64,000 bases of DNA, from the NCBI GenBank assembly GCA_963735495.1, contig CAVTLG010000002.1, positions 496,001 through 560,000 on the forward strand, in the 5' to 3' direction. Position numbers and translations under genes: made by a program. The notes beneath the pieces were generated by a model. That model saw only the letters and a program-made list of their open reading frames with translations. It was not told the origin of the DNA and did not search any database. Numbering within the stretch: the stretch's first letter is position 1; each line of letters starts with the position of its first letter. Positions 51,722 through 59,608 of this stretch are shown here, one piece after another. The DNA is from CAVTLG01 sp963735495. GTDB lineage: Bacteria > Chloroflexota > Ktedonobacteria > Ktedonobacterales > Ktedonobacteraceae.

Positions 51722-54115
51722 TCATGTTGAGCTGAGGCCATGTTTGAGCGCCAAGCGTGTAGCTGCACTTCTTGAGTTGATATTGAGCTTGGTGTAAATT
51801 GACTGCATATGCTTCCCAACAGTTTGTGCACTGAGTAACAGATGCTCGGCAATTTGTGCGTTTGTGAGGCCACTGGCGACCAGTGAGAGGATTTCGCGTT
51901 CTCGGCGGCTCAATTGCGTAAATGCATCTGCTGCATTTGCAGTACCTGTATCTGCCGAAGATGCAGTTTGCAGTACGGCTGCTGCTTCTGCCAGCATCTC
52001 TTCGAGAGGGCATCGCTGTCCTGCTGAGTAGTGAGCGGTGAATTGTTCTTTGCCCAGCGCGGTGCGGACCGTAAGGACCATGCGTTCTTGCAGTGCTCGT
52101 CCCGTTGGTGGATGGGGAGTTTGTATGCGCTCTTGCAATGCGTGTGCGGCTCCAAAGAGTCGCGCAGCTTGCACCGGTTGTTCTGCGTGTCCAGCGATGC
52201 CCGCAATCAGTCCAAGGCAAGAGGCAAGACCATACATGTGTTGTAATTGCTGGGCCAGATCCAGTGCTTCTCGACAAGCTGTGCGAGACCGTTCGGTATC
52301 TCCCTGGAGGATAGTTGCCTGCGCTAACGTGAACAGACCATAAAGCAGGTGGGTATGATTGCCTGTTTCACGCAGTAGCTGGCAGTTTTCCTCACTTAAT
52401 GTGATGGCATGCAGATATTTTCCCTGGCTAAGAGCAATAAATGCGAGCGTTGTGAGTGCGGCAGTTCTGCCTCTACTCTTTTTTGTGCTATCAAGATACT
52501 GTGCGCTATGGTAGAAATCGAGACTTGTCTGACAAAGCTGCTTCGCCAACTCATAGTTTCCTTGCAATCCTAAGACTGTACCGAGATAGCCCTGACCCTC
52601 TGCAAGACCAAATGCGTCGTTAAGCTGCTGACAAAGCGCGATCTGCTCTTCGAGCAAGACACACGTGCGGCCATATGCACCCTGGTAGCGTGCAAACTCG
52701 GCAGCTCCAAAGAGCACTTGTGTGCGACGCGCAGGTGAAAGCTGCTCGCTATCTTGCTCTATTGTGAGCAGCGTTTCGAACCAGTGACGTCCTTCACTGA
52801 AGTGGTTGTGTATGACCCAGAAACTACACAATGCTACTGCGAGTTGGGCGGCGGCATCGATGTGTCCTGTCGCCAGGGCGCGGGTGAGTGCTGCACGCAT
52901 ATTGGGCATTTCTATTTCCATGCGATGTAGCCAGACCAGTTGTTCGGCCCCATATAAATGCTGATCGGCCTGTTCTGCCAGGTGAAGATACCAGGTATGG
53001 TGTCTCTCGCATACCAGTGACCAGTCTGCTGTCTGCTGGAGCTTTTCCAGTGCGTACTGCTGCATTGTATCAAACAAGCGGTAACGGACTCCTCTCGCTT
53101 CTGTCTCCTGCTCCCCTTGTTCTTCAGCTATAACCAGAGATTTATGGACCAGTTGGGTCAGTGTGTTAGCGGTTGTATCTGCTTCAGGGCTAACTGTACT
53201 CACGATCTGTTCAGCTGCCGCAAGGTCCCAGCTTCCCGCAAAGGCGGCCAGACGTTGGAACAGTGTTTGCTCAGTGGAGGTGAGAAGTGCGTAGCTCCAA
53301 TCAAGCGTAGCTTGCAGCGTACGTTGCTTCGTGTCAGTGGTACGTCCTCCGTCTGTTAGCAGTACAAAGCGTTCGCTCAGGCGGTCGGCGAGCTGATCAA
53401 CTGACAGCGTTGCGAGACGCGCTGCTGCCAGTTCCAACGCCAGTGGAAGACCATCAAGGTGCTGGCAGATGCGTATAATGGCTGGAGCATTCTGCGCTGT
53501 GAGACGGAAGTCTGGGTCAATATCTGCCGCTCGTTCACAAAAGAGCTGGCAAGCCTCGTAGCGAGCGAGTTGTTCCAGCGTCGGATGCTGCTCGGCGTAG
53601 GGTGACGATAAGGCTGCTACGTGCCAGATCGTTTCCTCGGCTGCATGGAGAGGTTCTCGACTCGTGGCAAGAATGTGTAGGTGAGGGCAGGAGCTCAGCA
53701 GTGTTTCGACAAGGGACGTGCATGCCGTGAGGACATGTTCGCAGTTGTCGAGGATCAGCAGACAGTGGCGTTCTTGTAGCGCAAGTAGGAGCAGTGCATG
53801 AATAGAGGTATCTTGATTGCTGCGAATATTGAGCACAGAAGCCAGCGCCTGAGGAACCAGTCGAGGTTCAGTGAGAGGGGCTAATTCGATCAAATAAACG
53901 CCATCTGGAAAAGACTCACCCGCTTCTGTGGCAATATGCAGAGCCAGGCGTGTTTTGCCAATGCCTCCTGCACCCGTCAGTGTAAGCAGCCGTTTCTGCA
54001 ACAGGAGTTTGCTGAGTGTCACCTGTTCGCTCTCGCGACCAACTAATCTGGTCAGGTACGAAGGCAGAGACGTCGTTAGTGGAGAGCGTTTGAGCGATTG
54101 TTTTGTTGTTTGCAT
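51722..54115 (-). CDS. NB-ARC-type ATPase regulator with TPR-like repeats and LuxR HTH, copy 1
   Basis: 797 residues. The P-loop LTGAGGIGKTRLALHIA near residue 50, LLILDNCEHVL (Walker B) and LPLALELAAARLATLSVDQL (GxP/NB-ARC region) mark a STAND ATPase. Helical repeats fill residues 350-720. The C-terminal LuxR HTH reads LSRREREILSLVASGLTNAQ then IAEHLLLSAQTVGKHMQSIY. Such proteins are nucleotide-driven switches that activate transcription after ligand binding to the repeats. Divergent from a close paralogue at 54591, so the two may cross-regulate through the shared upstream region. Confidence 0.93.
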   Translation of the reverse strand: MQTTKQSLKRSPLTTSLPSYLTRLVGRESEQVTLSKLLLQKRLLTLTGAGGIGKTRLALHIATEAGESFPDGVYLIELAPLTEPRLVPQALASVLNIRSNQDTSIHALLLLALQERHCLLILDNCEHVLTACTSLVETLLSSCPHLHILATSREPLHAAEETIWHVAALSSPYAEQHPTLEQLARYEACQLFCERAADIDPDFRLTAQNAPAIIRICQHLDGLPLALELAAARLATLSVDQLADRLSERFVLLTDGGRTTDTKQRTLQATLDWSYALLTSTEQTLFQRLAAFAGSWDLAAAEQIVSTVSPEADTTANTLTQLVHKSLVIAEEQGEQETEARGVRYRLFDTMQQYALEKLQQTADWSLVCERHHTWYLHLAEQADQHLYGAEQLVWLHRMEIEMPNMRAALTRALATGHIDAAAQLAVALCSFWVIHNHFSEGRHWFETLLTIEQDSEQLSPARRTQVLFGAAEFARYQGAYGRTCVLLEEQIALCQQLNDAFGLAEGQGYLGTVLGLQGNYELAKQLCQTSLDFYHSAQYLDSTKKSRGRTAALTTLAFIALSQGKYLHAITLSEENCQLLRETGNHTHLLYGLFTLAQATILQGDTERSRTACREALDLAQQLQHMYGLASCLGLIAGIAGHAEQPVQAARLFGAAHALQERIQTPHPPTGRALQERMVLTVRTALGKEQFTAHYSAGQRCPLEEMLAEAAAVLQTASSADTGTANAADAFTQLSRREREILSLVASGLTNAQIAEHLLLSAQTVGKHMQSIYTKLNINSRSAATRLALKHGLSST

Positions 54116-54590
54116 GTGGTTACTCTGTTCCTTGCTAGTATCGATCTCTATGCTCTGCTATAATTTGCGTAGTGGATAATTTCTTCTTTATCTACTAATT
54201 TACTTGCATGGGCAAATCTCTCATAAGACCAGATGCAATCTTCTTCGCTGCGAATATATCATTTAATAATGTATGCTGTCAATAGGAGTAGTTAAGTCAG
54301 TAAAATAAAGGAAAAATCAGGACTTATCTGAAAAAGCAGGCTTATAGCTAGCAATAAACCAATTAACCAGACATGAGGCATGTGAAAGTGGTTTATTTTT
54401 CTGGTCGCTCGCTTTGTTCTCATTTTGCTGGATGCAGGTCATTCTATTGACGCAAAAACGTCTATATGTATTATAAGGGCAATTTTGTAAAGGTGAGAGC
54501 CGTATGCAGGCATGATCAGAGGCTATTGTCTTATCTGGTAAGGTAGAGAGGGTGATAGAACGCACTTTTATTGCCCACAAGGAGATATTT
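54116..54590. promoter_or_regulatory. Divergent control region between two NB-ARC-LuxR genes
   Basis: 475 bp, AT-rich. For the rightward gene, TTGACG (54447-54452), a 16-nt spacer and TATTAT (54469-54474) form a plausible promoter. No gene seen. Confidence 0.5.
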
Positions 54591-56891
54591 ATGACTACTC
54601 ATCTTCCTTTTTACTTGACTGATTTTGTGGGACATGAAGACGATATTGTGGCTCTTAAACAATTGATGATAACTCGCCGCCTCGTAACACTCATCGGTAC
54701 TGGCGGGATTGGAAAAACACGGTTGGCGCTACAGGTGGCTGCTGCGGTAGAGTCACAGTTTGCTGATGGTGTATACATGGTCCAGTTTGCCTCTCTGTCT
54801 GATCCTGCGCTGGTTCCACAGCTTGTCGCCTCCACCCTTGGTATCCGTGAGCAGATGGGACGCACTGCGCAGCAAACGTTGCTTGAGGCATTGCAGTCTA
54901 AGCATGTATTGCTCGTTTTTGACAATTGTGAACATATGATTACTGCCTGCGCTACGCTTGCCCTGTTTCTCTTACAGCACTGTTTGCATTTGCATGTGCT
55001 AGCTACCAGTCGTGAAGGACTGCGCGTAACCGGGGAAATTCTCTGGCGTGTCGCTCCATTGACCTATCCTGCTCTCACGGTTCCTATCTCCATTGAGCAA
55101 TTTATGCGCTACGACGCTGTCCAGCTCTTTTGTGATCGGGCGGTCCTGGTCGAGCCTCAGTTTGCCATTACTCCTCAGAATATGGAGGCTGTGGCCCATA
55201 TCTGCCAACACCTGGATGGGATTCCTCTGGCGCTTGAATTGGCTGCTGCGCGCATGCAGATACTTTCGGCTGAACAACTGGAGGCGCGCCTGGATGAGCG
55301 CTTTCAGGTACTCACAGATGGCAATAGAGCAGCTCCACCACGGCATCAAACTTTGCAGGCAGTTCTTGACTGGAGCTATGCATTACTCTCAACATTTGAG
55401 CAAGCCATCCTTCAGCGTTTAGCGGTTTTTGGTGGAAGTTGGACTTTAGAGGCGATGATGGATATCTGTGCCGATGAGCAGTCTGCTTCCTATCAAATGA
55501 TCGATATCATTACACAGTTAGTACATAAATCATGGGTTATTGCCGAGGAAAACAGAGAAGAAAAAGTGATGCGCTACCGTTTGCTGGAAACGATCCAGCA
55601 GTATGCGCGCCAACGTTTACCCACACTAGAAGACTTCCAGCATCTTTGTGTCCGGCATTGGGAATGGTATCTGCACTTTGCCGAAGAGGCGGCGCAGCAT
55701 CTGCATGGTGCCGAGCAAGCAAAGTGGTTTCAGCATGTAGCATGTGAAATTGATAATCTCCGCCTGGCGTTAGAACGCTCTCTAGCCGCCAGACAGGTTG
55801 AGGTCACTGCGCGCATCGCGGCTGCCATGGGTGCTTTTTGGGTCACACGCAGTCGTTTGAGCGAAGGAGGCTATTGGTATGAAGTCATTCTGGGTCTAGC
55901 GGACCTGTCGACGGAGCTGCGCATCGTTATTTTACAACAGGCAGTGGAAATTCTGCGCTTTCAGGGTGAGTATGACCGCGTCCGCTCTCTACTGGAGGAA
56001 CGCGTGGCGCTGCTGAGAACTTCCTCCGCATCTGCTGGGCTGGCAGAGACCTGCTGTTCATTGGGATGGAACGCCTTTTACCAGGGTGAGTGTGATGAGG
56101 CCATCAAGTATTGTACCGAAGGGTTGAAGTTGTTTACCGCAGCCGGAGACCAACGCGGTCGGGCTGAGTGTCTGTCTGTGCTGGCCCTGGTCGCTGTGCT
56201 CCAACAGAAGTATCCACGCGCTAGAGCGCACCTACAGGAGGTTATTTTCATCCGGCGCGAACTGCATGATCATGCCTTGCTGGCCTATGCGTTGAACGCG
56301 CAGGCCAGAGTCGCTGTCTTACAAGGGGAGAAGATATTGGCAAGCAACTCGTGTCGAGAGGCGCTACAGCTTGTCTCCACGCTAAAGCAACCCTTTGGGA
56401 GCGCCTATTGTTTTGAAGCGGTAGCTGCATTGGCTGGTGCTTGTGCTGATACCACGCGTGCTGTCCAACTTTTTGGCGCTGCACATGCTCTGCGTACCGC
56501 CATTGGCATACCTTTTCCGCCATCTTTGCGTGCCTGGCATGAGCGAGAAATCCTGCCTTTGCGCGTTCAACAGGGTGAGGATCTTTTTGCCGCACAATGG
56601 GCGCAAGGACAGGCGTTCTCTTTAGATCAAGCGTATGCTGAAGCCGCGTTGGCGATTGAGCAGGCTCGAATATCTTCAGATGCAGCTCCCAGTGCCCTGG
56701 CTGGACTGAGCCAACGCGAGATTGATGTGCTGCGCCTGGTAGGAACCGGGCTGACAGATGCTCAGGTGGCGCAAGAACTTGCACTCAGCACAAGAACGGT
56801 CAGTACACATCTACGCTCAATTTATCAAAAACTGGGCGTTACCTCTCGCAGTGCGGCGACGAGTTTAGCTGTTGAGCACCATCTGCTCTAA
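54591..56891 (+). CDS. NB-ARC-type ATPase regulator with TPR-like repeats and LuxR HTH, copy 2
   Basis: 766 residues from ATG 54591 (AAGGAG upstream). Same order as copy 1: TDFVGHEDDIVALKQLM, P-loop LIGTGGIGKTRLALQVA, LLVFDNCEHMI, IPLALELAAARMQILSAEQL, helical repeats, then the HTH LSQREIDVLRLVGTGLTDAQ and VAQELALSTRTVSTHLRSIY. Sequence similarity to copy 1 runs the whole length, so the pair arose by inverted duplication. The ligand is unknown. Confidence 0.93.
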   Translation: MTTHLPFYLTDFVGHEDDIVALKQLMITRRLVTLIGTGGIGKTRLALQVAAAVESQFADGVYMVQFASLSDPALVPQLVASTLGIREQMGRTAQQTLLEALQSKHVLLVFDNCEHMITACATLALFLLQHCLHLHVLATSREGLRVTGEILWRVAPLTYPALTVPISIEQFMRYDAVQLFCDRAVLVEPQFAITPQNMEAVAHICQHLDGIPLALELAAARMQILSAEQLEARLDERFQVLTDGNRAAPPRHQTLQAVLDWSYALLSTFEQAILQRLAVFGGSWTLEAMMDICADEQSASYQMIDIITQLVHKSWVIAEENREEKVMRYRLLETIQQYARQRLPTLEDFQHLCVRHWEWYLHFAEEAAQHLHGAEQAKWFQHVACEIDNLRLALERSLAARQVEVTARIAAAMGAFWVTRSRLSEGGYWYEVILGLADLSTELRIVILQQAVEILRFQGEYDRVRSLLEERVALLRTSSASAGLAETCCSLGWNAFYQGECDEAIKYCTEGLKLFTAAGDQRGRAECLSVLALVAVLQQKYPRARAHLQEVIFIRRELHDHALLAYALNAQARVAVLQGEKILASNSCREALQLVSTLKQPFGSAYCFEAVAALAGACADTTRAVQLFGAAHALRTAIGIPFPPSLRAWHEREILPLRVQQGEDLFAAQWAQGQAFSLDQAYAEAALAIEQARISSDAAPSALAGLSQREIDVLRLVGTGLTDAQVAQELALSTRTVSTHLRSIYQKLGVTSRSAATSLAVEHHLL

Positions 56892-57450
56892 ATATATTCA
56901 CTAAATGCTATTATTTGTAAAATACTATTTTACTTTTATTATGATACAGTGCCTTTCGCGCGAAAGTTTGTCCACCTGCGGCGAAAGGCACTGCGCCGAT
57001 TATGGCAAGATGACTTACCTCATCTTCAAGCATACATATATATTGGGAATTGTTGACACTTCCCCGCTTGAAAGACGGAGAATACTTCCTTCAACCAGGA
57101 GACGTGCCCAATGAGTAGTGATACTCAGAAAGTAGTGGCCCACCTGTCCAGAAGCGTTCAGAGGGATTGCTCCCTCTCGGTTTCCGTGTGCCCCACGGTA
57201 CCGGCCATTGTATTGACAAGAAAGACATCCGACCGTGAGGTGGGAATGGCGCCCCCATCGCGCCACCAAAAGGAGGAGCCATTCATCCCCTGGATAAATC
57301 GCAGAGGCTTTCTGGCTCGTTCGCTGTAAGCTGACGCACTACATGGCTTGCTCTTGAACTGGCGAAAGAGCTTTCTTCAGAGGGTATTTGAATGATCCAC
57401 TTCCTGACTTTTTGCGAGCTGCTGCTTCAGCATCTGCTCTTAGAAATTAT
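56892..57450. other. Gene-free stretch: hairpin and transposon remnant
   Basis: CAGTGCCTTTCGC (56947-56959) and GCGAAAGGCACTG (56981-56993) form a perfect 13-bp stem with a 21-nt loop, the likely end of the LuxR-type transcript. The IS200/IS605-like remnant follows (57050-57345). Nothing else is seen. Confidence 0.6.
57050..57345 (+). mobile_element. IS200/IS605-type element remnant lacking tnpA and tnpB
   Basis: Left-end style sequence TTGACACTTCCCCGCTTGAA-AGACGGAGAATAC (57052-57084, split here), and a right-end style block CCATTCATCCCCTGGATAAA, then TCGCAGAGGCTTTCTGGCTC (about 57281-57320), both familiar from TnpB-encoding elements, where the right end forms part of the omega RNA. Only about 200 bp remain between them. 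GGATAAATCGC recurs in the element at 36801-37235. Confidence 0.55.
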
Positions 57451-57639
57451 TCATTGTAAGGCGTTCTCGCCCAGGACTCTATCCAGAGTTTCCCGTTTAA
57501 TGCGGTAGACCTGTCTGCTGTTGACATGGGGTAAAACCACAGCTTCGAGCACTCCTTGCTTGACCCAACGACGTACAGTGGCATCATCCACACGGAGAAT
57601 ACGCGCTACTTCAGATACGGTTAACAAATTACCACTCAT
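57451..57639 (-). CDS. BldC-like HTH mini-regulator, copy 1
   Basis: 62 residues, complete; AGGAGGAAAC precedes ATG 57639. The entire protein is one winged HTH: LLTVSEVARILRVDDATVRR then WVKQGVLEAVVLPHVNSRQV and YRIKRETLDRVL, as in BldC/MerR-type DNA-binding domains and excisionases. BldC controls development in Streptomyces by head-to-tail DNA oligomerisation. Paralogous to the protein at 58871; both flank the sigma-factor gene. Confidence 0.88.
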   Translation of the reverse strand: MSGNLLTVSEVARILRVDDATVRRWVKQGVLEAVVLPHVNSRQVYRIKRETLDRVLGENALQ

Positions 57640-58000
57640 GAGATGTTTCCTCCTACCTTTCAGGTAATATTTTATACCAGGGAAAGTCCGTATACGGAAA
57701 AAGAGGGAAGAGAATCTTCACCAAGAAACATTATGTAAATATTGTATAGCACTAGCATATGTTTGTAAAGCATAACAAAGAAGAATTTTAAAAGAAAACT
57801 TTCAACTGCCTGAATAGTCCATCGGATTGGTCTCCTCTATCTGGTGGATGGCGCTATGCAGACTCCTCTCCTCGTGAATCGTCCTTTTGGAGGATGACAA
57901 TTTCCTCAACAATCCGCTACACTTCTGAGCATACAAACATGGAGGAAGACCAGGCAGACATAAATTATAAAGTTGGTTTGTGTAGAGGAAAGGTGGTTTC
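57640..58000. promoter_or_regulatory. Divergent region between a BldC-like gene and the ECF sigma gene
   Basis: 360 bp, AT-rich from about 57660 to 57800. Presumably contains both promoters. I cannot identify convincing -35/-10 pairs or an autoregulatory ECF motif. Confidence 0.4.
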
Positions 58001-58609
58001 ATGCAACAAAAAGAACGTATCCCAGCACGATGTATAGATACCTCTGATGGTATCCTTGTACAGCAAGTGCTGGCAGGAAATCAAGGCGCATTTGAAGCAT
58101 TAGTGAATCGTTATCATCCTATGCTGTACCGTTTTATTTATCAGCATCTCGGCGAATACGACCAGTCGTGTGATGTGGCGCAACAGGTTTTCCTCAAATT
58201 GTTCATTGCGCTTCCCACTTTACCGAATGGCGATATGCTGAAACCCTGGTTGTTCCGTGTCGCACAGAATTGTTGCCGGGATGAATTGCGCAAGCAGAAA
58301 CGCAGACGCGTGACGCTCTTCTCTACCCTGGAGTGGCAGGCTGATGAAGATGAGCTGTCTCCGCTCATTGCCATACCCGACGCATGCCCTTCGCCAGAGG
58401 AGATTGCTGAGGATAACGAGATGCAGCAAGCTTTACTGCGCGCTATTCAGGCGCTCCCCGCAAAGTTCCGTTCTGTTGTCATTTTGCGTTATCTCTATCA
58501 ATGTAGTTTCGCTGAGATTGGGCAGACGCTTGAGATGCCAATGACGACCGCCAAGACGTATTACTACCGTGCCTGCCTGCGGCTGCGTGCCGCACTTATT
58601 GCCTGGTAA
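58001..58609 (+). CDS. RNA polymerase sigma factor, sigma-70/ECF type
   Basis: 202 residues; GGAAAGGTGG precedes ATG 58001. Region 2 includes LVNRYHPMLYRFIYQHLGEY then DVAQQVFLKLFIALP and LKPWLFRVAQNCCRDELRKQ, the -10 binding part. After an acidic linker, region 4 (IQALPAKFRSVVILRYLYQC, FAEIGQTLEMPMTTAKTYYY) binds the -35. No anti-sigma gene is adjacent. It sits between two BldC-like genes, suggesting a small regulatory module. Confidence 0.93.
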   Translation: MQQKERIPARCIDTSDGILVQQVLAGNQGAFEALVNRYHPMLYRFIYQHLGEYDQSCDVAQQVFLKLFIALPTLPNGDMLKPWLFRVAQNCCRDELRKQKRRRVTLFSTLEWQADEDELSPLIAIPDACPSPEEIAEDNEMQQALLRAIQALPAKFRSVVILRYLYQCSFAEIGQTLEMPMTTAKTYYYRACLRLRAALIAW

Positions 58610-58723
58610 TAGAGCATCGTAATAGCATATATCAGGTACTTTCTCTATTGTATCCCGTCTATCCGCAATAATTCCTCTATGTTTCAGCCAGCATGTATGC
58701 AGTATTTATAGCTGAGTGTAGCT

Positions 58724-58753
58724 AGTTGGACAAGGATGTATCCTTGCCCAACT
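58724..58753 (+). terminator. Possible terminator of the sigma-factor gene
   Basis: AGTTGGACAAGG / CCTTGCCCAACT stem with one mismatch and a 6-nt loop. No T-run. Confidence 0.45.
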
Positions 58754-58780
58754 AATCGGCATCTGAGCTAGTGCATCTTC

Positions 58781-58871
58781 ACTTGACCTTTGCGGGTTCA
58801 ATGCTATACTTACCTCTGAAGATGTGGCAGAAAACCATGTTCTTTCACGACCCGCTTGAAGGGATTGAAAC
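58781..58871 (+). repeat. Dispersed leader-plus-CRISPR-repeat-like element, copy A
   Basis: TTGACC (58783-58788), a 16-nt spacer, TATACT (58805-58810), TCTGAAGATGTGGCAG and a 37-nt unit (58835-58871) ending GGGATTGAAAC, the usual 3' end of many CRISPR repeats. The last base overlaps the stop codon of the convergent BldC-like gene. No further repeat or cas gene. Confidence 0.65.
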
Positions 58872-59104
58872 TAGGCCGGTAGCGCTGGCTGACTCAGTAA
58901 ATGGTCAATCGTTGCACGACGTACACGGTAAGCTTGCCGTTTGCCTGTGTGAGGCAACGAAACTGCATCCAGGGTCCCATGCTTGATCCAGCGGCGTACG
59001 GTGGTGTCATCAACGCGCAGACGGCGTGCCACCTCGCGCACCGTTAGCAATTCTTCTGGACCCTTTTCTGCATCCGCTTGTGCCGCCATATCTTGACGTG
59101 CCAT
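58871..59104 (-). CDS. BldC-like HTH mini-regulator, copy 2
   Basis: 77 residues from ATG 59104, with AGGAGG upstream. A 17-residue polar leader precedes LLTVREVARRLRVDDTTVRR and WIKHGTLDAVSLPHTGKRQA then YRVRRATIDHLL. More than half of the HTH residues are identical to the protein at 57451. The stop codon TAG begins in the last base of the CRISPR-like repeat, implying insertion or recruitment of that repeat at the 3' end. Confidence 0.88.
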   Translation of the reverse strand: MARQDMAAQADAEKGPEELLTVREVARRLRVDDTTVRRWIKHGTLDAVSLPHTGKRQAYRVRRATIDHLLSQPALPA

Positions 59105-59170
59105 AGAGAGAACCTCCTGATAAAATATCTCGATTTTCAACGTGGCTGAGTTATAGTGCTCAGTCAATCT

Positions 59171-59398
59171 TTACATAGTCGATGCTGCTAGTCGCATGGT
59201 GTAGTTTCCTGTGTTGACACATGCATAATTACGACAAACTACCCGGCGACAGCAGATGGACGCAATAGACTGCTGCACCTGCTGGGCGCACTGTTTATCG
59301 GTGTGTGCAGCGCACACGAACATAGACTGTCCATCTGCCAGAAGTACCTTTGGATAAGAACTTGAACTTCCATCCAGGAAGCACCTGATAGAATGCAT
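59171..59398 (-). CDS. Possible small Cys-rich protein
   Basis: 75 residues from ATG 59398, with CAGGAA eight bases upstream. Six Cys (IRCFLDG, FVCAAH, KQCAQQ, CCRRVVCRNYACV) and no membrane segment. Same strand and just upstream of the BldC-like gene. No family recognised; could be a chance frame. The flanking 59399-59608 contains no other gene. Confidence 0.35.
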   Translation of the reverse strand: MHSIRCFLDGSSSSYPKVLLADGQSMFVCAAHTDKQCAQQVQQSIASICCRRVVCRNYACVNTGNYTMRLAASTM

Positions 59399-59517
59399 AC
59401 TCTTGTTCCTGTAGTATTCTCCTGTATTGTTATTATAATAACGCCACGAAAAGTATAATATTGAATTGCCTTCGATCATATGCTGGATTAAGATATGTAT
59501 TTATAGATGCCCAGGTA

Positions 59518-59546
59518 TAGACTGTTTATGAATTTTAATGTATAAT
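59518..59546 (+). promoter_or_regulatory. Promoter of the MalT-like gene
   Basis: TAGACT (59518-59523), 17-nt spacer and perfect TATAAT (59541-59546), about 60 bases before the start codon at 59609. Confidence 0.6.
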
Positions 59547-59608
59547 TTTATTAATGGTTTTCAGTATACTGCGGCAATGAGGCGTTCAGAAGTAGAAGGG
59601 GTCAGAGA

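Noticed and set aside
51609..52277. 222-codon frame overlapping the LuxR-type gene
   Set aside because: Out-of-frame shadow rich in Arg/Ser/Thr; the real gene has a full STAND-LuxR domain order.
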